A stretch of 64,000 nucleotides of DNA. Origin: Nitrincola iocasae (GTDB lineage Bacteria > Pseudomonadota > Gammaproteobacteria > Pseudomonadales > Balneatricaceae). The notes under the pieces are model-generated. The model was not told where the DNA came from. It saw only the letters and a program-made list of their open reading frames with translations, and ran no database searches. The stretch spans positions 3,472,001 through 3,536,000 of the forward strand of contig NZ_CP044222.1 in NCBI RefSeq assembly GCF_008727795.1, written 5' to 3'. Made by a program: the position numbers and the translations under genes. Below are positions 25,728 to 34,839 of the stretch, piece after piece. Position 1 is the first letter of the stretch. Each line of letters begins with the position of its first letter.

Positions 25728-27238
25728 TGGATACTTTAAGCTTATTGATGGATGGTTTCGGGACTGCATTGAGCCTGGAAAACCTTCTGTTCGCACTGAT
25801 TGGCTGCTTTATAGGTACCCTAATTGGCGCATTACCTGGATTGGGACCAGCCAATGGCGTTGCCATAATGATCCCATTGGCTTTCACACTAGGTATCCCC
25901 CCAGAAACAGCGTTGATTATGCTAACCTCTGTCTATGCTGGTGCCATGTATGGTGGACGTATATCCTCGATTATGTTGAATATACCCGGCGATGAGCCAG
26001 CCATGATGACATGTCTCGATGGCTACCCGATGGCCAAACAAGGAAAAGCAGCAGAAGCTCTAGCGCTTTCAGCTCTGGCCTCTTTTTTCGGGAGCCTAAT
26101 TGGAACTATCGGGCTTATTTTTCTAGCTCCAATCCTGGCTCGCTTTGCACTCAGTTTCGGTGCTGCCGAATATTTTGCTCTCTTTGTGTTAGCTTTTGCC
26201 ACCCTAGGGGGCGTTACCGGCAAAAATCCAGTCAAATCTGCCTTGGCAGCGGGCATCGGCCTAGCCATCGCAACGGTTGGCATTGACTTATCAACAGGTA
26301 CTCAACGATATACCTTTAGTCTTCTCGAACTTTTTGAAGGTATAGACTTTATTGTTGCTATCGTTGGCCTATTCGCAGTCTCGGAACTCCTCCTTTTTAT
26401 TGAAGCAAGAAAGGGGTCAGCTCCGCATCAAGAAATAAAAATTAACCCACTACGTCTGAGCTTTGCCAGTGTTAAACAGATTTTACCATCCTCATTTCGT
26501 GGCGGTATTCTGGGGTTCATTGCTGGCGTTCTTCCGGGAGCCGGTGCATCGTTGGGTAGCTTCGTTAGCTATACTCTTGAAAAGCGTATCATTGGAGCCA
26601 AAGGCCATTTTGGTAAAGGTGATCCTCGTGGTATTGCAGCTCCTGAAGCCGGTAACAATGGTGCGGCTTCTGGTGCCCTGGTACCCATGCTGACTTTGGG
26701 TATTCCTGGCAGTGCAACCACGGCTGTGTTGCTTGCCATGTTGGTGTCATTCAATATTACACCGGGCCCCTTGATGTTCACACAGAATGCAGACATTGTC
26801 TGGGGAGTCATTGCGGCTTTACTGCTAGGCAACATCCTACTGTTGTTGCTTAATATTCCACTAGTGGGAATTTTCGTACGACTTCTATCGATTCCCCCGC
26901 GTTACCTATTACCCATCGTTACAATGGTAGCTTTTGTAGGTATTTATGCCATCAGCCGTTCGGCGTTTGACCTCTGTTTCATGATCGCCTTTGGTGTCAT
27001 GGGCTATATTTTCCGTAAGGCTGAAATTCCCTTGGTACCTATTATTCTAGGCATGTTGCTTGGGCCAGAAATGGAAAAAAATCTACGCCATGTAATGCAG
27101 ATATATGATGGTAACTGGCTAATGCTTTGGGATAGCGGTCTGTCTATTAGCCTATGGGGTATTGCTCTGGCAGGACTAATCTTACCCGCTATTATGGGGC
27201 CGATTATGAGAACCCGAATGCGACGTACAGCAGATTAA
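25727..27238 (+). CDS. tctA: Tripartite tricarboxylate transporter large permease TctA
   Basis: A 503-residue permease with about twelve helices. The repeated TctA motifs are GALPGLGPANGVAIMIPL and GILGFIAGVLPGAGASLGSF, the two internal repeats of the fold, and MYGGRISSIMLNIPGDEPA. GGGAGG lies just before the ATG at 25727. With TctB and TctC it makes a proton- or sodium-driven importer. In Salmonella the tcu operon uses an MFS permease (TcuC) instead, so this is a substitution of transporter type. Confidence 0.93.
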   Translation: MDTLSLLMDGFGTALSLENLLFALIGCFIGTLIGALPGLGPANGVAIMIPLAFTLGIPPETALIMLTSVYAGAMYGGRISSIMLNIPGDEPAMMTCLDGYPMAKQGKAAEALALSALASFFGSLIGTIGLIFLAPILARFALSFGAAEYFALFVLAFATLGGVTGKNPVKSALAAGIGLAIATVGIDLSTGTQRYTFSLLELFEGIDFIVAIVGLFAVSELLLFIEARKGSAPHQEIKINPLRLSFASVKQILPSSFRGGILGFIAGVLPGAGASLGSFVSYTLEKRIIGAKGHFGKGDPRGIAAPEAGNNGAASGALVPMLTLGIPGSATTAVLLAMLVSFNITPGPLMFTQNADIVWGVIAALLLGNILLLLLNIPLVGIFVRLLSIPPRYLLPIVTMVAFVGIYAISRSAFDLCFMIAFGVMGYIFRKAEIPLVPIILGMLLGPEMEKNLRHVMQIYDGNWLMLWDSGLSISLWGIALAGLILPAIMGPIMRTRMRRTAD

Positions 27239-27307
27239 CTTGCTCACTGCTGAAGAAACACCGTTTGCGTAAAAATAGCTGAATGAACTGTATACTCATT
27301 TGCTTTT

Positions 27308-27347
27308 GGAGACAGAGTCCTCGCCATTTGGCAGGGGCTCTGTTTCC
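27308..27347. terminator. Hairpin between convergent tctA and the DeoR regulator
   Basis: GGAGACAGAG (27308-27317) pairs with CTCTGTTTCC (27338-27347) with one mismatch, and inner bases TCGCC / GGCAGG add pairs around an ATTT loop. It sits between the convergent genes. No long T-run is seen. Confidence 0.55.
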
Positions 27348-27350
27348 ATA

Positions 27351-28130
27351 CTATCTGTCCTGGTACTCCCTACATGCATCCTCAGCCAGTAAAACGTGCC
27401 CATGTTCGAACTGTACCATGACCTCATCGGGTACCTTATCCGACACCAATACATCTACTTCAGCCCAATCACAGACATGAATCAATCCGGTCTTACTGAA
27501 CTTGCTTGAGTCCATCAGCACAATGGTTTGAGCCGCCAGCGGGATCATTGCCTGCTTGAACTCAGCTTCGAATAGATCGAAGTCCTGACATCCCTTTGAT
27601 GTTCCGGCTACTACAGAGGTCACAAAGTAGGTTGGCGTGAAACGCTTTAGGTATTCGATCGTTTGTAGCCCGGTCAGGGTCTGATCTTCTGCCCTTAACT
27701 CACCACCTGGTATAATGACCCGATGACGGCTGTTGGCGGCAGCAAAGATGCGCGCCACTTCAAGGGAGATCGTCAGAATTGACATGCGCTCCCGATGCAC
27801 CAGTTCGCGAGCCAGATAACAGGCCGTTGAGCTGTTATCAAGCAGAACGGTTGCCCCCTCACAGATAAACTGTGCTGCACGTGCCGCGATACGGGCCTTT
27901 ACCTCAGAGGCTTCGTTCAGACGCTTCTCGAACGGTGGCTCTGCTGAGGGACGAGACAAACGCACCCCGCCGTGAAATTTTTCCACAATGCCTCTTTCCG
28001 ACAATCCTTTAAGCGCACGCCGTATGGTTTCGTCAGAGACATTCAATTGCCCGGACAACTCACTGATCCCAGCTACACTCTGATTTTCCAACATTGAAAG
28101 TATCTGTTGCTGTCGTGTTGTAGGTGCCAT
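27351..28130 (-). CDS. DeoR/GlpR-family transcriptional regulator
   Basis: A 259-residue repressor. The N-terminal helix-turn-helix reads TTRQQQILSMLENQSVAGIS and LNVSDETIRRALKGLSERG, and the C-terminal sugar-phosphate isomerase-like domain has LLDNSSTACYLAREL and VVAGTSKGCQDFDLFEAE. Family members respond to phosphorylated sugars, such as glycerol-3-phosphate for GlpR. It is the last gene of the ugp-like operon, 8 bp after the ATPase gene, and probably represses it. I start at ATG 28130, not the TTG at 28151. Confidence 0.9.
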   Translation of the reverse strand: MAPTTRQQQILSMLENQSVAGISELSGQLNVSDETIRRALKGLSERGIVEKFHGGVRLSRPSAEPPFEKRLNEASEVKARIAARAAQFICEGATVLLDNSSTACYLARELVHRERMSILTISLEVARIFAAANSRHRVIIPGGELRAEDQTLTGLQTIEYLKRFTPTYFVTSVVAGTSKGCQDFDLFEAEFKQAMIPLAAQTIVLMDSSKFSKTGLIHVCDWAEVDVLVSDKVPDEVMVQFEHGHVLLAEDACREYQDR

Positions 28131-28138
28131 TATTCGTG

Positions 28139-29218
28139 TTATCCAGCCCAACCATTCATGATAATTGCCTGCCCCGTTTCACCATGGAACAGTCTGGCAC
28201 GTGCCAGGTCAAAATCAACTCCAACTTCAGCACCCGGCTTAGGTGCATCCGCCACAGAAGTACGTACGGTTAACCGATCACTTCCTAATACCAGTTCAAC
28301 CAGAGCTTCAGCACCGAGCAGTTCGGTACGCTCGACCCGTCCTCGAGCCATGCCACCTTCAAGTGTTATACGCACCTCTTCGGCCCGCACACCAAACACC
28401 GACCTTTCTGGCAGGTCAGCATGGCCTGTTACCAGTGGGCTACTAAATGCGGGATGAGACAAGACTGTTCTGTCTGTAACCTGACAGGGTATCAGGGCCA
28501 TCTCTGGCGAGCCGATAAAAGTTGCGACAAAGGTATTGGCAGGACGCATGTATATCTCCATCGGCGCACCGATTTGCTGCAGCGCCCCTTTTGACATCAT
28601 TGCCACTCGTGTGCCCAGCGTCATCGCCTCAATCTGGTCGTGGGTTACGTAAATCACAGTCAGGCCAAGCTCACGATGCAAGCGTTTAAGTTCACCTCGC
28701 ATGCGACTGCGCAACTTGGCATCCAGGTTGGAAAGTGGTTCATCGAACAGCAGCACTTTGGGTTTGCGCACCAACGCACGGCCAATAGCCACACGCTGAC
28801 GCTCACCACCAGATAGCTCTTTAGGGCGACGTTCCAATAGCTCAGTGATATGCAAAATTTCGGCGGCCTCACGGATACGATGATCAATCTCGGCTTTCGA
28901 TAGTTTGGTGGTTTTCATCAATCCAAACGCCAGATTACGATAGGCGGTCATATGAGGATATAACGCGTAAGATTGAAACACCATTGCGATATCTCGCTGC
29001 TGCGGTGCAGCATGGGTAACGTTAACACCATCGATAAAAAGCTGGCCGGCGCTGATCTCTTCCAGGCCGGCTACCATTCTCAAGGTGGTCGACTTACCAC
29101 AGCCAGAGGGGCCGACCAGTACCATGAACTCTTTATTTTCGACGGTCAGGGACAAGTCTTGCACAGCGTCACGATCACCGTAGGACTTGAAGACATTTTG
29201 CAATGTAACGGTTGCCAT
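28139..29218 (-). CDS. ugpC: ABC transporter ATP-binding protein (UgpC/MalK type)
   Basis: A 359-residue ATPase of the MalK/UgpC class. Walker A is GPSGCGKS, the Q loop is VFQSYALYPHMT, the ABC signature is LSGGERQRVAIG, Walker B is VLLFDEPLSNLD and the H loop is YVTHD. A C-terminal OB-fold regulatory domain is present (FVATFIGSPEMALIP, FGVRAEEVRI). It energises uptake through the UgpA/UgpE-like permeases next to it. The proposed substrate is glycerol-3-phosphate or a diester. Confidence 0.88.
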   Translation of the reverse strand: MATVTLQNVFKSYGDRDAVQDLSLTVENKEFMVLVGPSGCGKSTTLRMVAGLEEISAGQLFIDGVNVTHAAPQQRDIAMVFQSYALYPHMTAYRNLAFGLMKTTKLSKAEIDHRIREAAEILHITELLERRPKELSGGERQRVAIGRALVRKPKVLLFDEPLSNLDAKLRSRMRGELKRLHRELGLTVIYVTHDQIEAMTLGTRVAMMSKGALQQIGAPMEIYMRPANTFVATFIGSPEMALIPCQVTDRTVLSHPAFSSPLVTGHADLPERSVFGVRAEEVRITLEGGMARGRVERTELLGAEALVELVLGSDRLTVRTSVADAPKPGAEVGVDFDLARARLFHGETGQAIIMNGWAG

Positions 29219-29238
29219 TTAAGGTTCTCCAGTGAGCG

Positions 29239-30120
29239 TCACTTGACGCCGGTATGCATGAAACTGTCAATGAAGCGCCGCTGGAAAACAATGAATGCCA
29301 GCAGCAAGGGTGAAACAACTAAAGTGGTGCCAGCCATCAGCCGGGTCCAGTCTGCGCCACTATCAGATTTTGCCAGCAAGCCCAGTCCAATCGGCAGCGT
29401 ACGTACGCTATCAGAGTTAGTAACCAGTAGAGGCCACATGTAATCGTTCCAATGCGTAACGACCGAAATAATCCCAAATGCGATCAGAGTGGGCTGAACC
29501 AATGGCAGATAGACATGCCAGAGGGTTCCGAAATGACCACAGCCATCAAGTCGTGCGGCATCTGCCAACTCTGAAGGCACCTGCCGAAACGACTGGCGCA
29601 GCATAAAGGTGCCATAACCAGAGGCAACAAACGGAACAATCATCGCAGGGAGTGTATTGATTAGGCCTAACTCATGCAGGGTGACAAAGTTAGTCAGAAA
29701 AATTGCATAGATAGGGAACATAATCTGCAACAGAAACAGCGTAAACAGCACCCGTTTGAATGGAAATTCAAGTCGGGCAAATGCATAGGCCGCCAGAGTG
29801 ATAGTTACCAACTGGCTGATCAAGATAGAGCCAGTGACCAGCAACGAATTGATCAGGTAGGTGCCAAAAGGTGCCACATCCAAAGTGGCTGGATAATTAG
29901 CAAAATTCAGCACCTTGGGAATCATCGATGCATTTGGATCAAATACTTCAGCCTTGGTTTTCAAGGACGTCAGCACGATCCAGATCATAGGACTCAGCCA
30001 AAGCAGTGCCAGTGGCGCCAGCACGATATGTTGCCAACGAGTCTGTAGCCAGCGTTTTAACTGTAGCCTGCGCTGAGTGTTCTCGGCTGGCACAATTTCA
30101 ACAGCAGTAGTACTCATCAT
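29239..30120 (-). CDS. ugpE: ABC transporter permease, UgpE-like
   Basis: A 293-residue inner-membrane permease with six helices. The EAA motif that docks on the ATPase reads ELADAARLDGCGHFGTLWHVYLP. The long N-terminal cytoplasmic extension and the YMWPLLVTNSDSVRTLPIGL segment are typical of MalG/UgpE-type subunits. It overlaps the previous permease gene by 4 bp (30117-30120). Substrate assignment comes from the operon, not from this sequence. Confidence 0.88.
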   Translation of the reverse strand: MMSTTAVEIVPAENTQRRLQLKRWLQTRWQHIVLAPLALLWLSPMIWIVLTSLKTKAEVFDPNASMIPKVLNFANYPATLDVAPFGTYLINSLLVTGSILISQLVTITLAAYAFARLEFPFKRVLFTLFLLQIMFPIYAIFLTNFVTLHELGLINTLPAMIVPFVASGYGTFMLRQSFRQVPSELADAARLDGCGHFGTLWHVYLPLVQPTLIAFGIISVVTHWNDYMWPLLVTNSDSVRTLPIGLGLLAKSDSGADWTRLMAGTTLVVSPLLLAFIVFQRRFIDSFMHTGVK

Positions 30121-31019
30121 CGTTCTCCAAGGTAATGAACACGTCGACCCAGCGTAAGCGCAACGATGCCAATCAGGCCGAGAACAAACAGCAGCAACGT
30201 ATTGGCGATGGTCGAGGCATAGCCGATGTCTTGGTATTGGAAGCCATTCTGATAGATGTAGTAGGTCAAAACATTTGTAGAATCAGCGGGTCCACCCTGT
30301 GTCATTACATAAACGTAATCAAATATCTGATAGCTATGCAGCAGACCGATGATTATGACGAAATAAAGCGTCGGCGAAATAAGTGGAATAGTAATATGCA
30401 GCAAACGGTTTATTGGTCCAACACCATCAAGCCTTGCCGCTTCATATAGATCAGACGGCACGAGCTTCAAAGCCGCCAACAGGATCAACATGAAGTAGCC
30501 CGAGTATTTCCAGATACTCATAAATACGATCGCTGGCAGTGCCCACTGACTGTCATACAGCCAGTCCAGTTTCGGCAGCCCAAGCAGGTCAAGGCCTTCG
30601 TTGATCGGACCATAACCAGGAGCGTACAAAAACACCCAAACCATACCGGCGGCTACCGAGGGAATCATCACAGGGTAAAAAAATGCCGAGCGATAGATCG
30701 CTAGCCCACGTAATTTGCTGTCCAGCGCGACGGCTAGTAGCAGAGCCGCGATGATCGACAAGGGAATGGTCGTCAGCGTATAAAAGGCTGTATTGGCCAG
30801 GGCTTTCCAGAACAGACCATCATCCAGCAGGCGCAGATAGTTCTCAGCCCCCATCCAGAAAACCTTAGGATCACCTAGCATAACATCGTGCAGACTGAAC
30901 CAGATGGACCGAACAATGGGCCAATAAGTAAACACAGCCAGGAAAGCCAGCGACGGCAGCAGTAGTGCATAGGCCAAAAGCATTTCCTTGCGCCGCGCAA
31001 GTCTGTAACTATGGGACAT
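30117..31019 (-). CDS. ugpA: ABC transporter permease, UgpA-like
   Basis: A 300-residue permease of the MalF/UgpA type with six helices. The EAA loop reads DLYEAARLDGVGPINRLLHITIP. Typical C-terminal features are YVMTQGGPADSTNVLTYYIY and the final helix LLLFVLGLIGIVAL. It lies 75 bp downstream of the binding-protein gene; the gap contains a hairpin. Confidence 0.88.
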   Translation of the reverse strand: MSHSYRLARRKEMLLAYALLLPSLAFLAVFTYWPIVRSIWFSLHDVMLGDPKVFWMGAENYLRLLDDGLFWKALANTAFYTLTTIPLSIIAALLLAVALDSKLRGLAIYRSAFFYPVMIPSVAAGMVWVFLYAPGYGPINEGLDLLGLPKLDWLYDSQWALPAIVFMSIWKYSGYFMLILLAALKLVPSDLYEAARLDGVGPINRLLHITIPLISPTLYFVIIIGLLHSYQIFDYVYVMTQGGPADSTNVLTYYIYQNGFQYQDIGYASTIANTLLLFVLGLIGIVALTLGRRVHYLGER

Positions 31020-31052
31020 GAACGAATACCCGCAAATAGAAACTCAAAAGAG

Positions 31053-31078
31053 GCCCCAGCACGGAGTCGTGCCGGGGC
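31053..31078 (-). terminator. Hairpin between the binding-protein and permease genes
   Basis: An 11-bp stem (31053-31063 with 31068-31078, one G-U wobble) with a 4-nt loop, followed on the transcribed strand by CTCTTTTGAG. Such hairpins after binding-protein genes usually allow only part of transcription to continue and stabilise the upstream mRNA. Confidence 0.6.
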
Positions 31079-31094
31079 TGGCAGATACAACGAC

Positions 31095-32399
31095 TTAGCT
31101 GCGCTGACGACGCAACAGACGCTGAATCTCACGGTTTGAGTTGTCATTCGCTTCCAGCAATGCCTGAGCGGGCTCGATCTCACCCGCCAGCGTACGGTCA
31201 AGTGCACTTTTGAGGTTTTCGCGCACACGATGATAACCGGGCACCTGCAGGAAGGCTCCAGCATAGGCCGCCTGATCCAGTGCGACTTTAGCCTGAGGTA
31301 CCTCGGTCAAATAGCGCTGCATTTCGGCCGATTCCCAGGAGGATTTTCGTACCGCCAGATAACCCGTTGCACGACTCCACTTAGCCTGATTCTCAGTATT
31401 GGTCATCCAACGGGCAAAGGTCCAGCTGGCCTCTTTTTTCTCATCCGACTGATTCTTGGCAATCATGATCGGACCGCCACCCTGAGCCGCTCCATAGGCC
31501 TTGTTCTTCGGCATAAACGCCACACCGACTTCAAATGGCGCCGAAGTGCGCAGATTGGTCAAAGAACCGGTTGAGTGATACAGCATGGCGGTCTGCCCAG
31601 CCATGAAGTCATTGGCAGACCCCTGCCAAGTAGACGCGGGTGCCATCACCCCGGCTTTGACCATCGTATTCCAGAACTCCAGCGCTTCAACCGCTTCTGG
31701 CTGGTCAAACAGCACCCTGTCTTTCTGCCAGGGTACAAGTCCATTTTGACGGCAGTAACATTCAAACATCCAGTCATGCCAGCCTCCGCCGATCACTAGT
31801 CCCCAGCGTTTGAGTTCGCTGCCATCACGAATGGTCAGAGCCTGTGCCACCTGAAACAATTCATCCCAGGTATCAGGTGCTTTACTGATACCGGCGGCCA
31901 TGAAGGCATCCTTGTTGTAGTACAAAACCGGCGTTGACGGCTGGAACGGCAGTCCGTACAGGCGATCTTCAGAAATGCAGGTGTTGAGGAAGCCCGGCAG
32001 GAAGTCATCATAGATATCATCGGCCTTGGCGCGGTCCGTAATATCTTCCAAGGCATCAAGCCCAAGAAAGGTTTGTAGTGCTGAGTTGATAGGCAGCCAC
32101 ATGGAAGGGGGTTCGTCAATCCCCAGGCTGGTAATCACTTTTTGCTCAGTATTGTCATAGCTACCGGCATAAATGGGCTCAACATTAATATTAGGGTGTT
32201 GAGCATTGAACTCGGCAACCATGCCAGAAACTATATTGTTGATATCACCCGATACACCAACCGGATACATAAACTGCAAATTGACCTGCCCAGAGGCACG
32301 GGCGGAGCTGATGAGTCCCGGTGCAAACCCTATCACCGGAATGGCAGCACTTGCGGCCAAGAACTTACGTCGAGTCAGAGTAAACTTTGAATCCGTCAT
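31095..32399 (-). CDS. ugpB: Extracellular solute-binding protein, UgpB-like, Tat-type signal
   Basis: A 434-residue binding protein. The N-terminus has TRRKFLAASA followed by a hydrophobic stretch and ARASG, which fits a Tat signal; most UgpB proteins I know use Sec. The mature protein shows family 1 binding-protein features: VSGDINNIVSGMVAEFNAQHP, YNNTEQK-like GSYDNTEQKVI, and GLPFQPSTPVLYYNKDAF. Weak similarity with G3P binders is inferred from the operon and the adjacent phosphodiesterase. First gene of the operon, divergent from the phosphodiesterase. Confidence 0.85.
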   Translation of the reverse strand: MTDSKFTLTRRKFLAASAAIPVIGFAPGLISSARASGQVNLQFMYPVGVSGDINNIVSGMVAEFNAQHPNINVEPIYAGSYDNTEQKVITSLGIDEPPSMWLPINSALQTFLGLDALEDITDRAKADDIYDDFLPGFLNTCISEDRLYGLPFQPSTPVLYYNKDAFMAAGISKAPDTWDELFQVAQALTIRDGSELKRWGLVIGGGWHDWMFECYCRQNGLVPWQKDRVLFDQPEAVEALEFWNTMVKAGVMAPASTWQGSANDFMAGQTAMLYHSTGSLTNLRTSAPFEVGVAFMPKNKAYGAAQGGGPIMIAKNQSDEKKEASWTFARWMTNTENQAKWSRATGYLAVRKSSWESAEMQRYLTEVPQAKVALDQAAYAGAFLQVPGYHRVRENLKSALDRTLAGEIEPAQALLEANDNSNREIQRLLRRQRS

Positions 32400-32634
32400 G
32401 CGCGATCTCTCCTTGCTTCATCAGGCCATACAACCTGCCTGCTTTGTTTGTGGGATATTTGTGGTTTTTGATGATTTCATGCAAATACTGCCACACCAAA
32501 GTCGCTTTTTTGTGTCATTCCCATTAACTTTTCGTGAATTGAGCGATAACCTATCCCAATACCTGCACAAATATGTCTGAATTCAACACTGGATAAAAAC
32601 ACCCTGAATCGCATCATTTCATGAGACACAAACC
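32400..32634. promoter_or_regulatory. Divergent control region of the ugp-like operon and phosphodiesterase
   Basis: 235 bp between divergent genes. TTTTCGTGAATTGAGCGATA (32528-32547) contains a TCG...CGA spaced inverted pair that loosely resembles GlpR-type operators. This is a weak match and only a candidate for binding by the DeoR-type regulator of the operon. No other element is clear. Confidence 0.3.
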
Positions 32635-33420
32635 ATGCTAATTGCCCAGATCAGCGACACGCATTACCTGACCGATGGCACCACTCTTGCGAATCAATTC
32701 AATACCGCGGCCGCCTTTACACAACTGATTAAAGCCATAGCACAACAACCAATGCAGCCTGATCTGATTTTGTTCAGTGGTGACGTGGGTGAACGAGCCA
32801 CTCCTGAAGAATATCGTACGGTGGGTAATGCGTTGCGAGCTCTAGGAATTCCGGTACGAATTGTCCCCGGTAATCATGATGCCCGCGAGGTGATGCAGGC
32901 CGAGTTACCTGATATGACAGGTATCGAATCAAACCATTTGTGCTTGTTCGATGATGGCTTTGACATTGCGATTATTGGTCTGGATACCAGCAAGGAAGGT
33001 CAACCGTCAGGACATCTTTGTCCGGAGCGACTTGACTGGCTTGAGCATAAGTTGGCGCGGGTTAAAGATCGGCCTGTGGTGATTTTCATGCATCACCCGC
33101 CGATTACCACAGGCCTTGATGCAATGGATCGTATGGGGCTAGTTGAAGGAAAAGACCAGCTCTCTGAACTAGTCAGACAGCATGGCAAGGTAGAGGCGAT
33201 TTTGTGCGGTCATATGCATCGCTCAATTTTCGGACGCTTTGCCGGGGTACCTGTTCAGGTTGCACCATCAGCTTCACACCAAATCGCTTTTGATTTGCGT
33301 GAAAAAGAACCCTACCGTTTCAGCCATGAACCAGCGCAATACCTGATGCACCTGTGGAGTGAACGTGATGGACTTATTAGCCATACAGTGTCGGTAAACA
33401 CCGATTATCATCCACTGTAA
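32635..33420 (+). CDS. Metallophosphoesterase, GpdQ/CpdA-like phosphodiesterase
   Basis: A 261-residue binuclear metal phosphodiesterase. All motifs are visible: ISDTH (residues 6-10), LFSGDVGE, VPGNHDAREV, FMHHPPITTG and CGHMHRSIFG. The fold and order resemble Enterobacter GpdQ, a glycerophosphodiesterase, and E. coli CpdA. No signal peptide, so cytoplasmic. Being divergent from a ugp-like importer, it probably hydrolyses imported glycerophosphodiesters to glycerol-3-phosphate; in E. coli the unrelated UgpQ does that. cAMP hydrolysis is the alternative. Confidence 0.88.
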   Translation: MLIAQISDTHYLTDGTTLANQFNTAAAFTQLIKAIAQQPMQPDLILFSGDVGERATPEEYRTVGNALRALGIPVRIVPGNHDAREVMQAELPDMTGIESNHLCLFDDGFDIAIIGLDTSKEGQPSGHLCPERLDWLEHKLARVKDRPVVIFMHHPPITTGLDAMDRMGLVEGKDQLSELVRQHGKVEAILCGHMHRSIFGRFAGVPVQVAPSASHQIAFDLREKEPYRFSHEPAQYLMHLWSERDGLISHTVSVNTDYHPL

Positions 33421-33477
33421 TCCATTCGTCATTTCTCCTTGATAGCTTATGCGCATCACTATTCAAGGAGCTCCACC

Positions 33478-34185
33478 ATGCGAAAGATTTTAATGTTAAC
33501 TGGCGTTGCCTGTTTTACGATTTTTTCCTCTGCTACTCAAGCCGAAGCGCTTGGCGGTTTGGCCTTCTCCGAAACCACACCCTATGCCGCGGCCATGGCC
33601 CCTTCGGACGATTTTACCCTCGTCGGCACTGAGGATCTGATGGCTATGGGCGCTATCAATGAGGATGGCAGCGTGCGAGCAGTTATCGAAATACCGACAG
33701 GCACATCAGCCAAATGGGAAATGAGTAAAGAAGATCCTAACGCTGTCTACTGGGAATACAAAAAGGGTAAACCACGCGTTGTAAATTATCTGGGCTACCC
33801 AGGCAACTACGGTGCGATTCCGGGTACAGCTCTACCCAAAGAATTAGGTGGTGATGGCGACCCACTCGATGTCATTGTGTTGGGACAAGCAGTTCCACGT
33901 GGCGAAGTTATTGATGTGCGGGTGATTGGTGTTCTGAAAATGCTGGATGACGGCGAGCAGGATGACAAACTCATCGCGGTAATGACACAGGACTCTCCTT
34001 TTGCTCATATTGAAAGCATAGAGCAGTTGGATGCCGAGTTCGCTGGTGTAAGCCAGATTGTTGATCTTTGGTTCGCTAACTACAAAGGCCCAGATGGTGG
34101 CATGCAAGGACTTGGCTTTGAAGATGCAGATTCAGCTCGCGCGGTGCTGGATGCCGCGGCTGCAAACTTCGAAGCAATGCGTTGA
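33478..34185 (+). CDS. ppa: Secreted family I inorganic pyrophosphatase
   Basis: A 235-residue protein with a Sec signal peptide (MRKILMLTGVACFTIFSSAT, cut after the next residues QA) in front of a family I pyrophosphatase core. The core shows VIEIPTGTSAKWEMSK, NYGAIPGT, the metal-binding GDGDPLDVIVLG and VIGVLKMLDDGEQDDKLI. Cytoplasmic PPases of about 176 residues lack such a leader. AGGAG lies 7 bp before the ATG at 33478, so the leader is truly encoded; a longer reading from 33439 lacks one. Periplasmic cleavage of pyrophosphate to phosphate is the likely role. Confidence 0.9.
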   Translation: MRKILMLTGVACFTIFSSATQAEALGGLAFSETTPYAAAMAPSDDFTLVGTEDLMAMGAINEDGSVRAVIEIPTGTSAKWEMSKEDPNAVYWEYKKGKPRVVNYLGYPGNYGAIPGTALPKELGGDGDPLDVIVLGQAVPRGEVIDVRVIGVLKMLDDGEQDDKLIAVMTQDSPFAHIESIEQLDAEFAGVSQIVDLWFANYKGPDGGMQGLGFEDADSARAVLDAAAANFEAMR

Positions 34186-34212
34186 TATCAGATACTTTTA
34201 GCTGATCTTGCG

Positions 34213-34241
34213 GGCCCTTGGAAATCAAACCAAGGGCCTTT
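34213..34241 (+). terminator. Rho-independent terminator after the pyrophosphatase gene
   Basis: A perfect 9-bp stem GGCCCTTGG / CCAAGGGCC (34213-34221 and 34230-34238) with an 8-nt loop, followed by TTTAAA. Confidence 0.75.
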
Positions 34242-34340
34242 AAACCGCTACCCTCCCCTTGCAAACCCGCCGTCTTGAGCCTAGTATCCCCCTGATACCA
34301 GCCTAATAGAACCTGGCGTTTTCAACTCTACTGATGACCG

Positions 34341-34730
34341 ATGCTTGAACACTATTCTCTACTGAAACATCTGCATATCACCGCCGCTTATGCCAGCCTG
34401 GCATTCTTTATTTTGCGCGCCATCTGGTCGATTCGTGAAGACAAACTGCTGAAATCATCCTGGGTTAAGATCACACCTCACCTTCTCGATACCCTGCTGC
34501 TGACACTGGGTGTCACTCTGGCTGTTTTAATGAGTCTATGGCCCCTGCCAAACTGGTTGAGCGCAAAACTAGTGGGATTGGTCATTTATATTCTATTGGG
34601 CACCGTGGCGATCAAGCGTGGCTCCACGCCCAGAGTCCGGCTGATAGCGGCCTTTCTCGCCGTGCTGGTGTTCATTTATATGCTAGGTGCCGCTCATCAC
34701 CACCATCCCGGGTCTTGGCTCAATTGGTAA
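34341..34730 (+). CDS. SirB-family membrane protein (paralogue 1)
   Basis: A 129-residue, four-helix inner-membrane protein. It starts LLKHLHITAAYASLAFFILR and includes PHLLDTLLLTLGVTLAVLM and LVGLVIYILLGTVAIKRG, the pattern of SirB/YchQ-type proteins. Their function is not known. A second paralogue lies at 54898-55272. It stands alone on this strand after a terminator; no regulatory element is clear. Confidence 0.85.
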   Translation: MLEHYSLLKHLHITAAYASLAFFILRAIWSIREDKLLKSSWVKITPHLLDTLLLTLGVTLAVLMSLWPLPNWLSAKLVGLVIYILLGTVAIKRGSTPRVRLIAAFLAVLVFIYMLGAAHHHHPGSWLNW

Positions 34731-34839
34731 TGTATATCTTCCTACCTCAATACACTATATGGTGAAGGCTCTATAGCAAACTGGCTGTTCGACAACAGCA
34801 TCCCAAGTTCGCTAAGCTCTTACCTACAGGAAAATATTC

